A DNA stretch of 64,000 nt. It comes from Rhodospirillaceae bacterium. GTDB taxonomy: Bacteria; Pseudomonadota; Alphaproteobacteria; Rhodospirillales; Rhodospirillaceae. The position numbers were made by a program, and so were the translations under genes. Where the stretch lies: NCBI GenBank assembly GCA_019694335.1, contig JAIBCD010000002.1, forward strand, positions 1-64,000. The letters are read 5' to 3'. Below are positions 9,136 to 17,903 of this stretch, in pieces. The first letter of the stretch is position 1. Every line of letters begins with the position of its first letter. A model generated the notes under the pieces. That model ran no database searches. It saw nothing but the letters and a program-made list of their open reading frames with translations, and was not told the DNA's origin.

Positions 9136-10788
9136 ATGACCGAGCGCGAAGCCATGGAATTTGACGTGGTGGTGGTGGGTGCTGGCCCCGCCGGCCTCGC
9201 CGCGGCCATCCGCCTGAAGCAACTCGCCGCCCAGAACGAGCACGAGGTCTCGGTCTGCGTGATCGAGAAGGGCTCCGAGGTCGGCGCGCATATCCTGTCC
9301 GGCGCGGTGATCGACCCCGTCGGCCTGAACGAACTGATCCCGGACTGGAAGGACAAGGGCGCGCCGCTCAACACCGCGGTCAGCGACGACCGGTTCCTGT
9401 ACCTGACCGAGACCGGCTCCACCCGCCTGCCCAACTTCATGATGCCGCCGCTGATGAACAATCACGGCAACTACATCGTCAGCCTGGGCAATCTCGCCCG
9501 CTGGCTCGCGACCCAGGCCGAGGCCTTGGGCATCGAGATCTATCCCGGCTTCGCCGCCGCCGAAGTGCTGTACGACGACAAGGGCGCGGTGCGCGGCGTC
9601 GCCACCGGCGCCATGGGCATCGGCCGCGACGGCGAGAAGACCGCCAACTACGAACCGGGCATCGAACTGCGCGGCAAGTACACCCTGATCGCCGAAGGCG
9701 CCCGCGGCTCGCTCGCCAAGCAGATCATCGCCAAGTACGACCTCGCCAAGGACAGCGACCCCGCCAAATTCGGCATCGGACTGAAGGAGCTGTGGGAAGT
9801 CGCACCCGAGAAGCACAAGCTCGGCCAGGTCACCCACACCATGGGCTGGCCGCTGGATTCCGAAACCGGCGGCGGCTCGTTCATGTACCATCTGGAGAAC
9901 AACCAGGTGGCCATCGGCTTCGTGGTCCACCTCAACTACAAGAACCCTTATCTCTCGCCGTTCGACGAGTTCCAGCGCTTCAAGCATCACCCGGCGATCA
10001 AGGCGGTGCTGGAAGGCGGCCGGCGTATCTCCTACGGCGCGCGCGCGATCACCGAGGGTGGGTTCCAGTCGGTGCCAAAACTGATCTTCCCCGGCGGCGC
10101 GTTGATCGGCTGCTCCGCGGGCTTCGTGAACCTTCCGCGCATCAAGGGCAGCCACAACGCCATGAAGACCGGCATGATGGCGGCCGAGTCGGTATTTGGC
10201 GCGCTCAAAGCCGGCCGCGCCGGCGACGAACTCGCCGACTATCCCGAAGCCTACCGCAAGAGCTGGGTCTACACCGATCTGAAGCGCGTGCGGAATGTGA
10301 AGCCGCTGTGGAGCAAGTTCGGCCTGTTCGGCGGATTGCTGCTGGGCGGCATCGATATGTGGATGAACCAGCTGGGCATCGGCCTGCCGATCACGCTCAA
10401 GCACAGCAAGCCGGACGATGCGACCCTGATCCCGGCCGCAAAGGCCAAGCCGATCGCCTATCCCAAGCCGGACGGCAAACTGTCCTTCGACAAACTCTCC
10501 TCGGTGTTCATTTCCAACACCAACCACGAGGAGAACCAACCGGTGCACCTCAAGCTGACCGACCCCAATATCCCGATCGGCGTGAACCTGCCGCTCTGGG
10601 CGGAACCGGCGCAGCGCTATTGTCCGGCGGGCGTGTACGAAGTGGTCAACACCGACGGCGTGAACCGCTTCCAGATCAACGCCCAGAACTGCGTCCACTG
10701 CAAAACCTGCGACATCAAGGATCCGAGCCGGAACATTACCTGGACAGTTCCACAGGGCGGCGGCGGACCCAATTATCCAAATATGTAG
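9136..10788 (+). CDS. Electron transfer flavoprotein-ubiquinone oxidoreductase
   Basis: A 550-residue ETF-QO, the membrane-associated enzyme that passes electrons from ETF (fed by fatty-acid and amino-acid dehydrogenases) to ubiquinone. The FAD-binding VVVGAGPAGLAAA is at about residues 12-24. The substrate/quinone domain contains SGAVIDP and GGSFMYHLENNQV. Near the C-terminus a single 4Fe-4S cluster is supplied by Cys496 (RYCPAGVY) and Cys519, Cys522, Cys525 (CVHCKTCDIKDP). Length and motif order match the human and Rhodobacter enzymes. The last 60 bases of the gene plus about 50 bases beyond are tandemly duplicated downstream. The partner etfAB genes are not in the window. Confidence 0.95.
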   Translation: MTEREAMEFDVVVVGAGPAGLAAAIRLKQLAAQNEHEVSVCVIEKGSEVGAHILSGAVIDPVGLNELIPDWKDKGAPLNTAVSDDRFLYLTETGSTRLPNFMMPPLMNNHGNYIVSLGNLARWLATQAEALGIEIYPGFAAAEVLYDDKGAVRGVATGAMGIGRDGEKTANYEPGIELRGKYTLIAEGARGSLAKQIIAKYDLAKDSDPAKFGIGLKELWEVAPEKHKLGQVTHTMGWPLDSETGGGSFMYHLENNQVAIGFVVHLNYKNPYLSPFDEFQRFKHHPAIKAVLEGGRRISYGARAITEGGFQSVPKLIFPGGALIGCSAGFVNLPRIKGSHNAMKTGMMAAESVFGALKAGRAGDELADYPEAYRKSWVYTDLKRVRNVKPLWSKFGLFGGLLLGGIDMWMNQLGIGLPITLKHSKPDDATLIPAAKAKPIAYPKPDGKLSFDKLSSVFISNTNHEENQPVHLKLTDPNIPIGVNLPLWAEPAQRYCPAGVYEVVNTDGVNRFQINAQNCVHCKTCDIKDPSRNITWTVPQGGGGPNYPNM

Positions 10789-11020
10789 GCCGCAGGGCCT
10801 GCCCGGCTCGATTTTTGAGTGCGCGCCTTCCGCGCGCGGGCCGGAACATTACCTGGACAGTTCCACAGGGCGGCGGACCCAATTATCCGAATATGTAGGC
10901 TGCAGGGCCTGCCCGGCTCGATTTTTGAGTGCGCGCCTTCCGCGCGCGGGCCGAACCACCCGAATATGTAACGCCTCGCCTCGTTGGATTTGCGCGCCTT
11001 CCGCGCGTCCGGCGCATTAA
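10728..11020. repeat. Tandem duplication of the ETF-QO gene 3' end (two close copies plus one decayed copy)
   Basis: Unit 1 (10728-10840, 113 bases) covers the last codons, the stop and a GCGCGCCTTCCGCGCGC hairpin. Unit 2 (10841-10950, 110 bases) repeats it with two substitutions and loss of one GGC triplet. A third, degenerate unit (about 10951-11020) retains CCGAATATGTA and the hairpin core. The whole 334-base gap to the next gene is essentially this repeat. The three hairpins may act as redundant terminators. Confidence 0.9.
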
Positions 11021-11122
11021 AATCCCGTGAGAACAGGCGTTTCCAGCCCCAGATTCCAGTGCCCAAAGGCACCTCACGGGCTATCATCGTCTCTTGATCC
11101 TCACGTTTTAGGGCCTGACTGA

Positions 11123-12898
11123 ATGACTGTATCCACCGGCCGGACCGTCGCCATCGCCGTTGCCGTCCTGGCGCTGGCCGCCACCGCCGGCTTCGTGTTG
11201 ACCAGCCCGCCGATGGTGATCGAACGGGTGAGTGCCGCCGGGTCCACCGCCGGCTCCGCCGCGCTCGCGGCCCCGCAGAAGCCCGCCGGTCTCGCCGCCG
11301 CGTTCCTGGCCGGGCGCCATGCCCAGGCCACGTCCGACAGCTCCGCCGCCGTCGCGTTCTACGACCAGGCCCTGGCCTTCGACCCCCAGAACCTTTCGAT
11401 CCTGACCAACGGCTATTTCGTCGCGGCGCAGATCGGCGATTTCGACGCCGCCTTGGCGATGGCCAAGAAGGCTTACGAACTGGACAGCCGCGCCGGAATG
11501 GCGCCGGTGCTGCTCGCGGTCCAGGCGTTCAAGAACAAGGCCTACGATCAGGCCTGGGGCTACCTGTCCAAGATCCCGCAGCAGAGCATGAACGGTTTCG
11601 CCATGCCGCTGCTCAAGGCCTGGGCCCTGGCGCCGAACCAGCCGCAAGACAAGGCCGAGGCGGAACTGGCGCCCCTCAAGAACCTTCAGGACATGGGCGA
11701 GATGGTCGAGGTGACCCAGGCCCTGCTGGCCGAATTCTACGGCAACACCGAAGCCGCACTCGCCCATTACGACGCGCTCGCCAAGCGCATCGAGGAGCAG
11801 CGCACCTCGATCATCCGCATCGTGTCCGACGGCTACCGCCGCCTGGGCAAGGCCGACAAGGCCAAGGCCGCGCTCGAACACTATCTTTCGGTGCGCGGCC
11901 GTTCGCCCAGTGTCGAGGCCTACCTGAACAGCACGACGCCGCCCAAGAAGCTCACGCCGCAACTCGGCATGAGCGAGGCCTTGTATGCCGCCGCCGAAAT
12001 GCTGCTGCTCAACGACGCCAACGATTTCCGCGCCCAGGTCGCCACCGCCTATGCGCAGATGGCCCTGTACCTGGAGCCCGATTTCTCGATGGCGCAGCGG
12101 TTCGTCGGCACCGCGCTGGCGGCGCGCAACCACTTCGACGAGTCCAATGCGGTTCTGGGATCGATCAAGAAATCCGCGCCCGACTGGCTGGAAAGCCAGG
12201 TGCTGATCGCCGAGAACTTCGCCCGCCAGAAGCGCACCGGCGAGGCGGTGGAAATTCTGCGCTCCGTCGCCAAGGACACCAGCGGCTCCAAGGATAAGGC
12301 GGGGGACAAGTCGGGCTGGCCCGACGTGTATGTCGCCATCGGCGACATGTTGCGCGGCGACAAGAAATACGCGGAATCCGCCGCCGCCTACGACAGCGCC
12401 ATCAAGGCCTCACCCGAGGGCAAGGCGAACCTCTGGGCGCTCTACTACAGCCGCGGCATTTCCTACGAACGCGACAAGAAGTGGGATCTGGCGGAAAAGG
12501 ATTTCCGCAAGGCGCTGGAGCTGAAGCCGGACGAGCCCAATGTGCTCAACTACCTCGGCTACTCCTACCTCGACCGCGGCGAGAAGCTGGCCGAGGCGCG
12601 CAAGCTGATCGAGGCCGCCTACGCCAAGCGCCCCGATGCCGCCGAGATCATGGATAGCCTAGGCTGGATGTTCTACACCGTCGGCGAATACGACAAGGCG
12701 GTGCAGCAGCTGGAACGCGCGGTCGAGGGCGCCCCCGGCGACGGCACCATCAACGAACACCTCGGCGACGCCTACTGGCGCGTGGGCCGCAAGTCCGAGG
12801 CGCGCTTCCAGTGGCAGCGCGCGTTGTCGCTCGATATCGATGACAGCCAGCGCACCGGCCTGCAGAACAAGCTCGCGCGCGGCCTCGCGCAGAAATAG
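11123..12898 (+). CDS. Tetratricopeptide repeat protein, exported or membrane-anchored
   Basis: A 591-residue protein with one N-terminal hydrophobic segment (about residues 8-26). It could be an uncleaved anchor or a signal peptide. An Ala-rich linker follows, and then many TPR-like helical pairs. Repeats are visible around AVAFYDQALAFDPQNL, AALAMAKKAYELDSRAG, AESAAAYDSAIKASPEG, LAEKDFRKALELKPDEPNVLNYLGYSYLDRG and AVQQLERAVEGAPGDGTINEHLGDAYWRVG. The closing array resembles bacterial periplasmic TPR proteins that scaffold envelope complexes. The ispE GTG start lies 7 bases after its stop, which suggests cotranscription. In several alphaproteobacteria a TPR protein precedes ispE, but its partner is unknown. 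Confidence 0.85.
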   Translation: MTVSTGRTVAIAVAVLALAATAGFVLTSPPMVIERVSAAGSTAGSAALAAPQKPAGLAAAFLAGRHAQATSDSSAAVAFYDQALAFDPQNLSILTNGYFVAAQIGDFDAALAMAKKAYELDSRAGMAPVLLAVQAFKNKAYDQAWGYLSKIPQQSMNGFAMPLLKAWALAPNQPQDKAEAELAPLKNLQDMGEMVEVTQALLAEFYGNTEAALAHYDALAKRIEEQRTSIIRIVSDGYRRLGKADKAKAALEHYLSVRGRSPSVEAYLNSTTPPKKLTPQLGMSEALYAAAEMLLLNDANDFRAQVATAYAQMALYLEPDFSMAQRFVGTALAARNHFDESNAVLGSIKKSAPDWLESQVLIAENFARQKRTGEAVEILRSVAKDTSGSKDKAGDKSGWPDVYVAIGDMLRGDKKYAESAAAYDSAIKASPEGKANLWALYYSRGISYERDKKWDLAEKDFRKALELKPDEPNVLNYLGYSYLDRGEKLAEARKLIEAAYAKRPDAAEIMDSLGWMFYTVGEYDKAVQQLERAVEGAPGDGTINEHLGDAYWRVGRKSEARFQWQRALSLDIDDSQRTGLQNKLARGLAQK

Positions 12899-12905
12899 TA
12901 GTCCA

Positions 12906-13763
12906 GTGATTACGATAGATGCGCCGGCCAAGATCAACCTGGCGCTCCATGTCTGCGGCCGCCGCGACGACGGCTACCACCTACTCGACTCCCTGGTGAT
13001 CTTCGCCGGAATTGGCGACCGCATCAGCGTCGCGAAAGCGGACACTCTGACCCTCGCGCTCACCGGTCCGTTCGCCGGCAGCCTGACCGCCGAACCCGAT
13101 AATCTCGTGCTGCGCGCCGCGCGTCTCCTCGCCGGGGATTCCAGGCGCGGCGCGGCCATCACCCTCGAGAAGATTCTGCCGGTGGCATCGGGCATTGGCG
13201 GGGGCTCGTCCGACGCCGCCGCGACCCTGCTCGCCTGCGCGGCGCTGTGGGATCTGGACGCGAACGCGCTGCGCGGCGCGGACGTCGCCGCGGCGCTCGG
13301 CGCCGATGTTCCGGTGTGCCTAACCCGTACGCCCGCGCTGATGCGCGGCATCGGCGAGGACATCACCGTGATCGAAAACCTGCCGCCGCTGTGGCTGGTG
13401 CTGGCCAATCCCAACCAGCCCCTCGCGACCAAGGCGGTTTTCAACGCCCTGCGTGGGCGGTTCGGGCCCGCCATGGAACCGCTGCCGCCGCGTCCCGACG
13501 CCGCGCGCCTGCTCGCCTACCTGGAGCGCCAGCGCAACGACCTCACCGCCCCGGCCCTGGAACTAATGCCCCAGATCGGTGTGATCCTGAACGCGCTGGC
13601 CTCCACAACCGGCTGCCGCCTCGCGCGGCTCTCGGGCAGCGGCGCGACGTGTTTTGGCCTCTATACCGAGGAATCGGCGGCGCAGGCGGCGGCCAAGTCC
13701 TTGAAAACCGCCTATTCCGGCTGGTGGATTGCCGCCGCCCCCATGCTGACGAACCGCCTGTAA
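12906..13763 (+). CDS. ispE: 4-diphosphocytidyl-2-C-methyl-D-erythritol kinase
   Basis: A 285-residue GHMP kinase of the MEP isoprenoid pathway. It phosphorylates the 2-hydroxyl of CDP-methylerythritol with ATP. The start chosen is the GTG that begins ITIDAPAKINLALHV, the conserved N-terminus of IspE with the active-site Lys in APAKINL. Starting further upstream adds residues that overlap the TPR gene and look unlike the family. The ATP-binding LPVASGIGGGSSDAAAT is at about 91-107, and the C-terminal ARLSGSGATCFGLY glycine motif is present. Length is normal. Confidence 0.94.
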   Translation: MITIDAPAKINLALHVCGRRDDGYHLLDSLVIFAGIGDRISVAKADTLTLALTGPFAGSLTAEPDNLVLRAARLLAGDSRRGAAITLEKILPVASGIGGGSSDAAATLLACAALWDLDANALRGADVAAALGADVPVCLTRTPALMRGIGEDITVIENLPPLWLVLANPNQPLATKAVFNALRGRFGPAMEPLPPRPDAARLLAYLERQRNDLTAPALELMPQIGVILNALASTTGCRLARLSGSGATCFGLYTEESAAQAAAKSLKTAYSGWWIAAAPMLTNRL

Positions 13764-13855
13764 CACACTATAAAGAGGGCCTGTCGGACCGCGCCCCGCC
13801 AGGGTCGCGGATATATGAATTGTACTGCCGCCCCCACGCCCCCAAGGTCACGTCC

Positions 13856-15961
13856 ATGATGAAGCCCCTCGCCCTCGCCGCGCTCGCCCTGACCTTGGCC
13901 GCACCCCTTTTTTCAGGACAAGCAGGGGCGCAGACCACCGCCCAGACCGAGGAAGTGCAGGCGGAACTGCTCGCCGACCGCACCACCGTGGCGCCGGGCG
14001 GCAGCGTTTGGCTGGGCCTCGACCTCAAGATCAAACAGGGCTGGCACACCTATTGGCGCACGCCGGGGGACTCCGGCCAGCCGACTTCGATCCGCTGGAC
14101 CCTGCCCGAGGGCGTGACCGCCGGAGAAATCCAGTGGCCGCTGCCCGACCGGGTCGAGGTGCTGGGCATCATGAATTTCGGCTACCACGACCACGTCATG
14201 CTGCTCTCCGAGCTCAAGGTCGATCCGGCGACCGCACCGTCCAATGCCGAGATCAAGGCCGACGTGACCTGGCTGGTATGCGCCGATGTCTGCATCCCGC
14301 AAGATGCCTCCTTCAGCATGCCGCTGAAGATCGACGCGGCTCCGGCCCCGATCACCACGCCCGCCGCGGCCGCCATTCAGGTGGTGCGCGACAGCCTGCC
14401 CCAGGCCGCGCCGTTCCCGGTGAAGGCGATGCGCACCGGCGACCAGATTACCTTCGCCGCCGGTCCCGGTGTCGAGGGCACTGTGAAGGACGTTACGTAT
14501 TTCCCGACGCAAGACGGCCTGATCGTCAACGCCGCCGCGCAGACCGCCAAGGTCAAGGACGGATCGTTCACCGTCGCGGTGGCGGCCGAGAAGAAGTCCG
14601 AGACCATTACCGACGCCCAGGGCCTGCTGGTGGTCGAGCGCACCGCGCCCGGCGGCGGCACGGCCAAGGTCGGCTACTACTTCGACTCACCCATCGTCTG
14701 GACCGGTCCCGCGGCGAGCGGCGAAACAGCGAACATGTCCTTCGCTCTCGCCCTGGTGTTCGCTTTCCTGGGCGGCATCATCCTCAACGTCATGCCCTGC
14801 GTGCTGCCGGTTCTGGTGATGAAGGCCATGTCGTTCATCAAGCAAAGCGGCGTCACCGCCGCCGAACGCCAGAAGGATGCCCTGTTCTACACCGCTGGCG
14901 TGCTGGCCGCCTTCACCGCGCTGGTCGGCGGCCTGATCGCGCTGCGCGCCGGCGGCGCCGCCATCGGCTGGGGCTTCCAGCTCCAGTCGCCGGCGTTCGT
15001 CGTGGTGATCGCATATGTGATGCTGCTGCTGGGCCTCAATCTCTCGGGCGTGTTCGTGGTAGGCGGCAACTTCGGCATGGGCCAATCGCTCGCCTCCAAG
15101 CCAGGCGCCACCGGATCGTTCTTCACCGGCCTCCTGGCCGTGGTGGTCGCGGCCCCCTGCACCGGCCCCTTCATGGGCGCCGCCGTCGGCTACGCGCTTA
15201 CCCAGCCGACGGTCATGAGCTTCGCGATCTTCGAAGCCCTGGCCTTGGGCCTGGCATTCCCCTACCTGCTGCTGGCCTTCGTACCCGCGGCCGGCAAGTT
15301 GCTGCCACGTCCCGGCGTGTGGATGGACCGGGTGAAACAAGTGCTGGCGTTCCCGCTCTACGGCGCGGCCGCCTGGTTGATCTGGGTGCTGGCGCAACAG
15401 GTCGATCCCATCGGCCTTGCCTATGCCTTCGCCGGCGTGGTGGCGGTTGGCTTCGCCGGATGGATCTACGGCATCTCGCAACAGTCCGAAAGCCGCGGCC
15501 GGCACGTCGGCCTGGGCTTCGCGGGCCTCGCGATGGTCGCGGTGATCGCCATCGTTTTCACCTTGAACGACCGCGCCGCCGCCGCGCCGGCCGCCAAGGC
15601 AGGAGCCGTTGCCGAGGGTGCGCCGAGCGAGCCGTTCACCGCCGCGCGCCTCAAGGAACTGCAAACCTCGGGCCGGCCGGTACTGGTCAATTTCACCGCC
15701 GCCTGGTGCCTGACCTGCATCGTCAACGAGCGCGTGGCGCTGTCCCACGCCGAGGTTGCCGAAGCGCTCAAGGGCCGCAACGTCGCCTACCTCAAGGCCG
15801 ACTGGACCAACCAGAATCCCGAGATCACCGCGACCCTGCACGCCCTGGGCCGCGACGGCGTACCGCTGTACGTGCTCTACGACGGCAAGGGCGGCGCCCC
15901 GAAAATCCTGCCCCAGCTGCTGACCCCGGCCATCGTGACCGACGCCATCAAGGCCCTTTAG
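13856..15961 (+). CDS. DsbD/ScsB-like thiol:disulfide reductase
   Basis: A 701-residue three-part membrane protein that moves reducing power from cytoplasmic thioredoxin to periplasmic thiols. The start is the ATG-ATG at 13856, which opens a clean signal peptide ending near Ala-Gly-Ala at residue 25. The periplasmic alpha-like domain has the Cys pair C142/C146 in LVCADVCIPQ. The central membrane domain (about 290-540) has the two expected single cysteines in NVMPCVLPV and AAPCTGPF. The C-terminal thioredoxin domain has Cys618-x-x-Cys621 (WCLTC). All six redox cysteines are thus present. The N-terminal domain (GWHTYWRTPGDSGQP) is of the ScsB/DsbD-alpha type common in alphaproteobacteria. The natural client is not evident from the neighbours, although the decahaem operon at 57-61 kb would need periplasmic thiol reduction. 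Confidence 0.9.
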   Translation: MMKPLALAALALTLAAPLFSGQAGAQTTAQTEEVQAELLADRTTVAPGGSVWLGLDLKIKQGWHTYWRTPGDSGQPTSIRWTLPEGVTAGEIQWPLPDRVEVLGIMNFGYHDHVMLLSELKVDPATAPSNAEIKADVTWLVCADVCIPQDASFSMPLKIDAAPAPITTPAAAAIQVVRDSLPQAAPFPVKAMRTGDQITFAAGPGVEGTVKDVTYFPTQDGLIVNAAAQTAKVKDGSFTVAVAAEKKSETITDAQGLLVVERTAPGGGTAKVGYYFDSPIVWTGPAASGETANMSFALALVFAFLGGIILNVMPCVLPVLVMKAMSFIKQSGVTAAERQKDALFYTAGVLAAFTALVGGLIALRAGGAAIGWGFQLQSPAFVVVIAYVMLLLGLNLSGVFVVGGNFGMGQSLASKPGATGSFFTGLLAVVVAAPCTGPFMGAAVGYALTQPTVMSFAIFEALALGLAFPYLLLAFVPAAGKLLPRPGVWMDRVKQVLAFPLYGAAAWLIWVLAQQVDPIGLAYAFAGVVAVGFAGWIYGISQQSESRGRHVGLGFAGLAMVAVIAIVFTLNDRAAAAPAAKAGAVAEGAPSEPFTAARLKELQTSGRPVLVNFTAAWCLTCIVNERVALSHAEVAEALKGRNVAYLKADWTNQNPEITATLHALGRDGVPLYVLYDGKGGAPKILPQLLTPAIVTDAIKAL

Positions 15962-15972
15962 TCGGGTTGCCC

Positions 15973-16000
15973 GGCGGAACTTAAAGCTTTAAGTTCCGCC
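15973..16000. terminator. Perfect 28-bp palindrome after the dsbD-like gene
   Basis: GGCGGAACTTAAAG is followed immediately by its exact reverse complement, 11 bases after the stop codon. It folds as a 12-bp stem with an AGCT loop. There is no T-tract, so it may be a processing hairpin or a dyad operator rather than a classic intrinsic terminator. Confidence 0.5.
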
Positions 16001-16093
16001 GCTGAAACGCGATAGGCCTCGCGCTTCAGGTTCTTGTTTGGTCGCATTTCGGGCGGCTGAACCGGTTCCCCCTTCAGCCTGAAATGCTCCTGC

Positions 16094-16168
16094 TGGGGCG
16101 TCGCCAAGCGGTAAGGCAGCGGTTTTTGGTACCGCCATTCCCAGGTTCGAATCCTGGCGCCCCAGCCA
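16094..16168 (+). tRNA. tRNA-Gln (UUG anticodon)
   Basis: A 75-base cloverleaf with encoded CCA. The acceptor TGGGGCG pairs with CGCCCCA, with G as discriminator and CCA at 16166-16168. The anticodon stem GCGGT/ACCGC encloses the loop TTTTGGT, placing TTG at positions 34-36. The T arm is CCAGG-TTCGAAT-CCTGG. It reads CAA codons as tRNA-Gln(UUG). The compositionally different block of genes begins directly after it. Confidence 0.95.
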
Positions 16169-16176
16169 TCCGGTCT

Positions 16177-16204
16177 GACGGGAGAAACCATCTTTTCTCC
16201 CGTC
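16177..16204 (+). terminator. Hairpin downstream of tRNA-Gln
   Basis: GACGGGAGAAA at 16177-16187 pairs with TTTCTCCCGTC at 16194-16204 around a 6-base loop, nine bases after the tRNA CCA. It is the likely 3' boundary of the tRNA transcript. Between here and 16464 I see no gene. Confidence 0.6.
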
Positions 16205-16464
16205 CCGGAACAAGCGCGAATTTTCCCGGGTTTGTCTCCCTTTCCGCGCCCTACGAGTTGCACCCAGCCGGGTCGAACTCGTGGCATCGCCACCCATTTT
16301 AGGGCGCCATCGTTGGGTGGTTCCTGTCGCTCAGTATTTATACGACGGGAGCCCTCGCCCGGAGCTCGGATTTCGCTTCCGGGACGGCCTCATGTTCAGG
16401 GGCGAACCGGCGACCGCTCCCTGACACGAACATTCACGATGAGAGCGGCCTGTGCGGACTCCGC

Positions 16465-17205
16465 TCAGCGCTCACAGGCCCTATAACCGCTGTCTTTGCA
16501 CTTACGCGACAGATTCTGAGCTTCCATCACTTGGGCTGAACTCAGCTTTGATTCCAGCGCGCGCTGTGTTGCGGCTGCAGAGGTATCGCCGGCCGCGGCG
16601 GCCATCGCCACCCACATGTAACCCAGCACCTGATCCTCGGATGTGCCACGCCCATCGACATAGAGGAGGCCAAGGGCGTACTGGCCGTTCGCATCCCCTT
16701 GAGTCGCCGCCAGACGATACCATTTCGCCGCTTCCTGGAGGTTCTTGTCGACGCCGTTGCCATTCTCATACATGAAGCCGAGATGGTATTGAGCCAACGC
16801 AGAACCTTGTCCACCGGCGAGACGGTAGAGGCGCAATGCCTCCGTGAAGTCCTGTGGAACACCTTGGCCATTGTCGTACATCAGGCCAAGGTAATACTGA
16901 GCCATGGGATATCCCTGATCGGCCGAGCTGCGGTAGAGCCTTAAGGATTCCTTGTCGCTCTGGGTAACGCCCTGCCCAAGGTCGTACATCAGGCCGAGGT
17001 AGAACTGGGCCTCGGGGTTCCCCTGTTCCGCCAGCGGCCCAAGGATGCCGAGGGCGGCGACGAAATCATTGCGCTCGTACGCGGCCACGCCTTCACCGGA
17101 TGTAACTGCCCACACCGGGGGAGCCATCCCGAAACACATACTTGCGGCAAACAGAAACACAAAAAATCGGGCACCAGACCAGGTGGCTTTGAACCGGTTC
17201 ATCAT
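16465..17205 (-). CDS. Secreted Sel1-repeat (TPR-like) protein
   Basis: A 246-residue protein. The start is set at 17205 because GGAGGTAA lies just upstream. A longer frame to 17250 would read through that ribosome site. A signal peptide covers about the first 33 residues (FFVFLFAASMCFGMAPPVWA). Then come about four Sel1-like repeats of roughly 36 residues with the pattern AQYYLGLMYDNGQGVPQDFTEAL; the clearest are around residues 65, 101, 137 and 173. The tail has two Cys (KCKDSGYRACER). Sel1 repeats mediate protein-protein contacts, often in signalling or envelope stress. The partner is unknown. Codon use is less G/C-biased than in genes at 9-16 kb. Confidence 0.85.
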   Translation of the reverse strand: MMNRFKATWSGARFFVFLFAASMCFGMAPPVWAVTSGEGVAAYERNDFVAALGILGPLAEQGNPEAQFYLGLMYDLGQGVTQSDKESLRLYRSSADQGYPMAQYYLGLMYDNGQGVPQDFTEALRLYRLAGGQGSALAQYHLGFMYENGNGVDKNLQEAAKWYRLAATQGDANGQYALGLLYVDGRGTSEDQVLGYMWVAMAAAAGDTSAAATQRALESKLSSAQVMEAQNLSRKCKDSGYRACER

Positions 17206-17250
17206 GTCGTTACCTCCCAGATCGCAGCAATCCTCATACGGCGTGCGCAC

Positions 17251-17529
17251 TCATTTTCCAGCGAACTCGCTCACCCCCGCCTTGAGCGCAATCAATCCGT
17301 CGGGAGCCGATTGATGCCAACCTGATGGCCAGGCTTGCCGCGGATACACGCGAACAAGCCTGTCGCCTGAAAATGGCTCATGTCCCGGCATCTCCTGGAC
17401 CGGCAGGCCCAGGGCGTCGGTGGCGCGCCAGAGGCCGGTGCACCCCGGAACCGCATGAACGCGCAGCCTGGATGAATTGGCGCGCTGGATCTGGCCAACG
17501 CCCGTGAACACGGCGGTCATCATCGACAA
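17251..17529 (-). CDS. Hypothetical small protein in the 700-base gap upstream of the SLC13 gene
   Basis: A 92-residue reading frame with consistently G/C-rich third positions, which gives it some support as coding. No family is recognised. Distinct segments include HAVPGCTGLWRATDALGLPVQ and RVYPRQAWPSGWHQ. There is no strong ribosome site before the start (ATG at 17529, second ATG at 17523). It might be a fragment of a larger lost gene. The rest of the gap (17530-17903) shows nothing I can name. The SLC13 gene start is preceded by GAGGGG. Confidence 0.35.
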   Translation of the reverse strand: MSMMTAVFTGVGQIQRANSSRLRVHAVPGCTGLWRATDALGLPVQEMPGHEPFSGDRLVRVYPRQAWPSGWHQSAPDGLIALKAGVSEFAGK

Positions 17530-17903
17530 ATCGGAAGCGCGTGGATTCGTGGCGCAAGACCGAAGCGCCGCAGACCGCCAGAGTCCTTTGCCTCATCGTC
17601 CAATGCCGGTCACATTTTGCTGATGGGCAGCGCACAGCTGCATCAATCTGTGTTTCCGCAAAATTTCTCCGCCTTTCTCGCATGGCAAAAATCGGCCATT
17701 GTCATAATGCTGGAGCAGACGGTTCCGCTTCCAAGCGGTCCGAAAACCGCCGCCGCTGACAATCCGCAGGGTGGCGTCGAGAGTCGCGAGGCCCGTCACA
17801 ACTGGCTCGGGCACCGCCGGGCGCGTTTGCAGCCTTCCCTATAATCGTCGCTTTTTCCGGCCGCGGGCGCGTACACTCGGAGGTCTTCCAGAGGGGATTT
17901 GTT

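Noticed and set aside
15958..16293. Minus-strand frames over the tRNA-Gln locus
   Set aside because: They read through the tRNA gene and give peptides with no family, so they are antisense artefacts.
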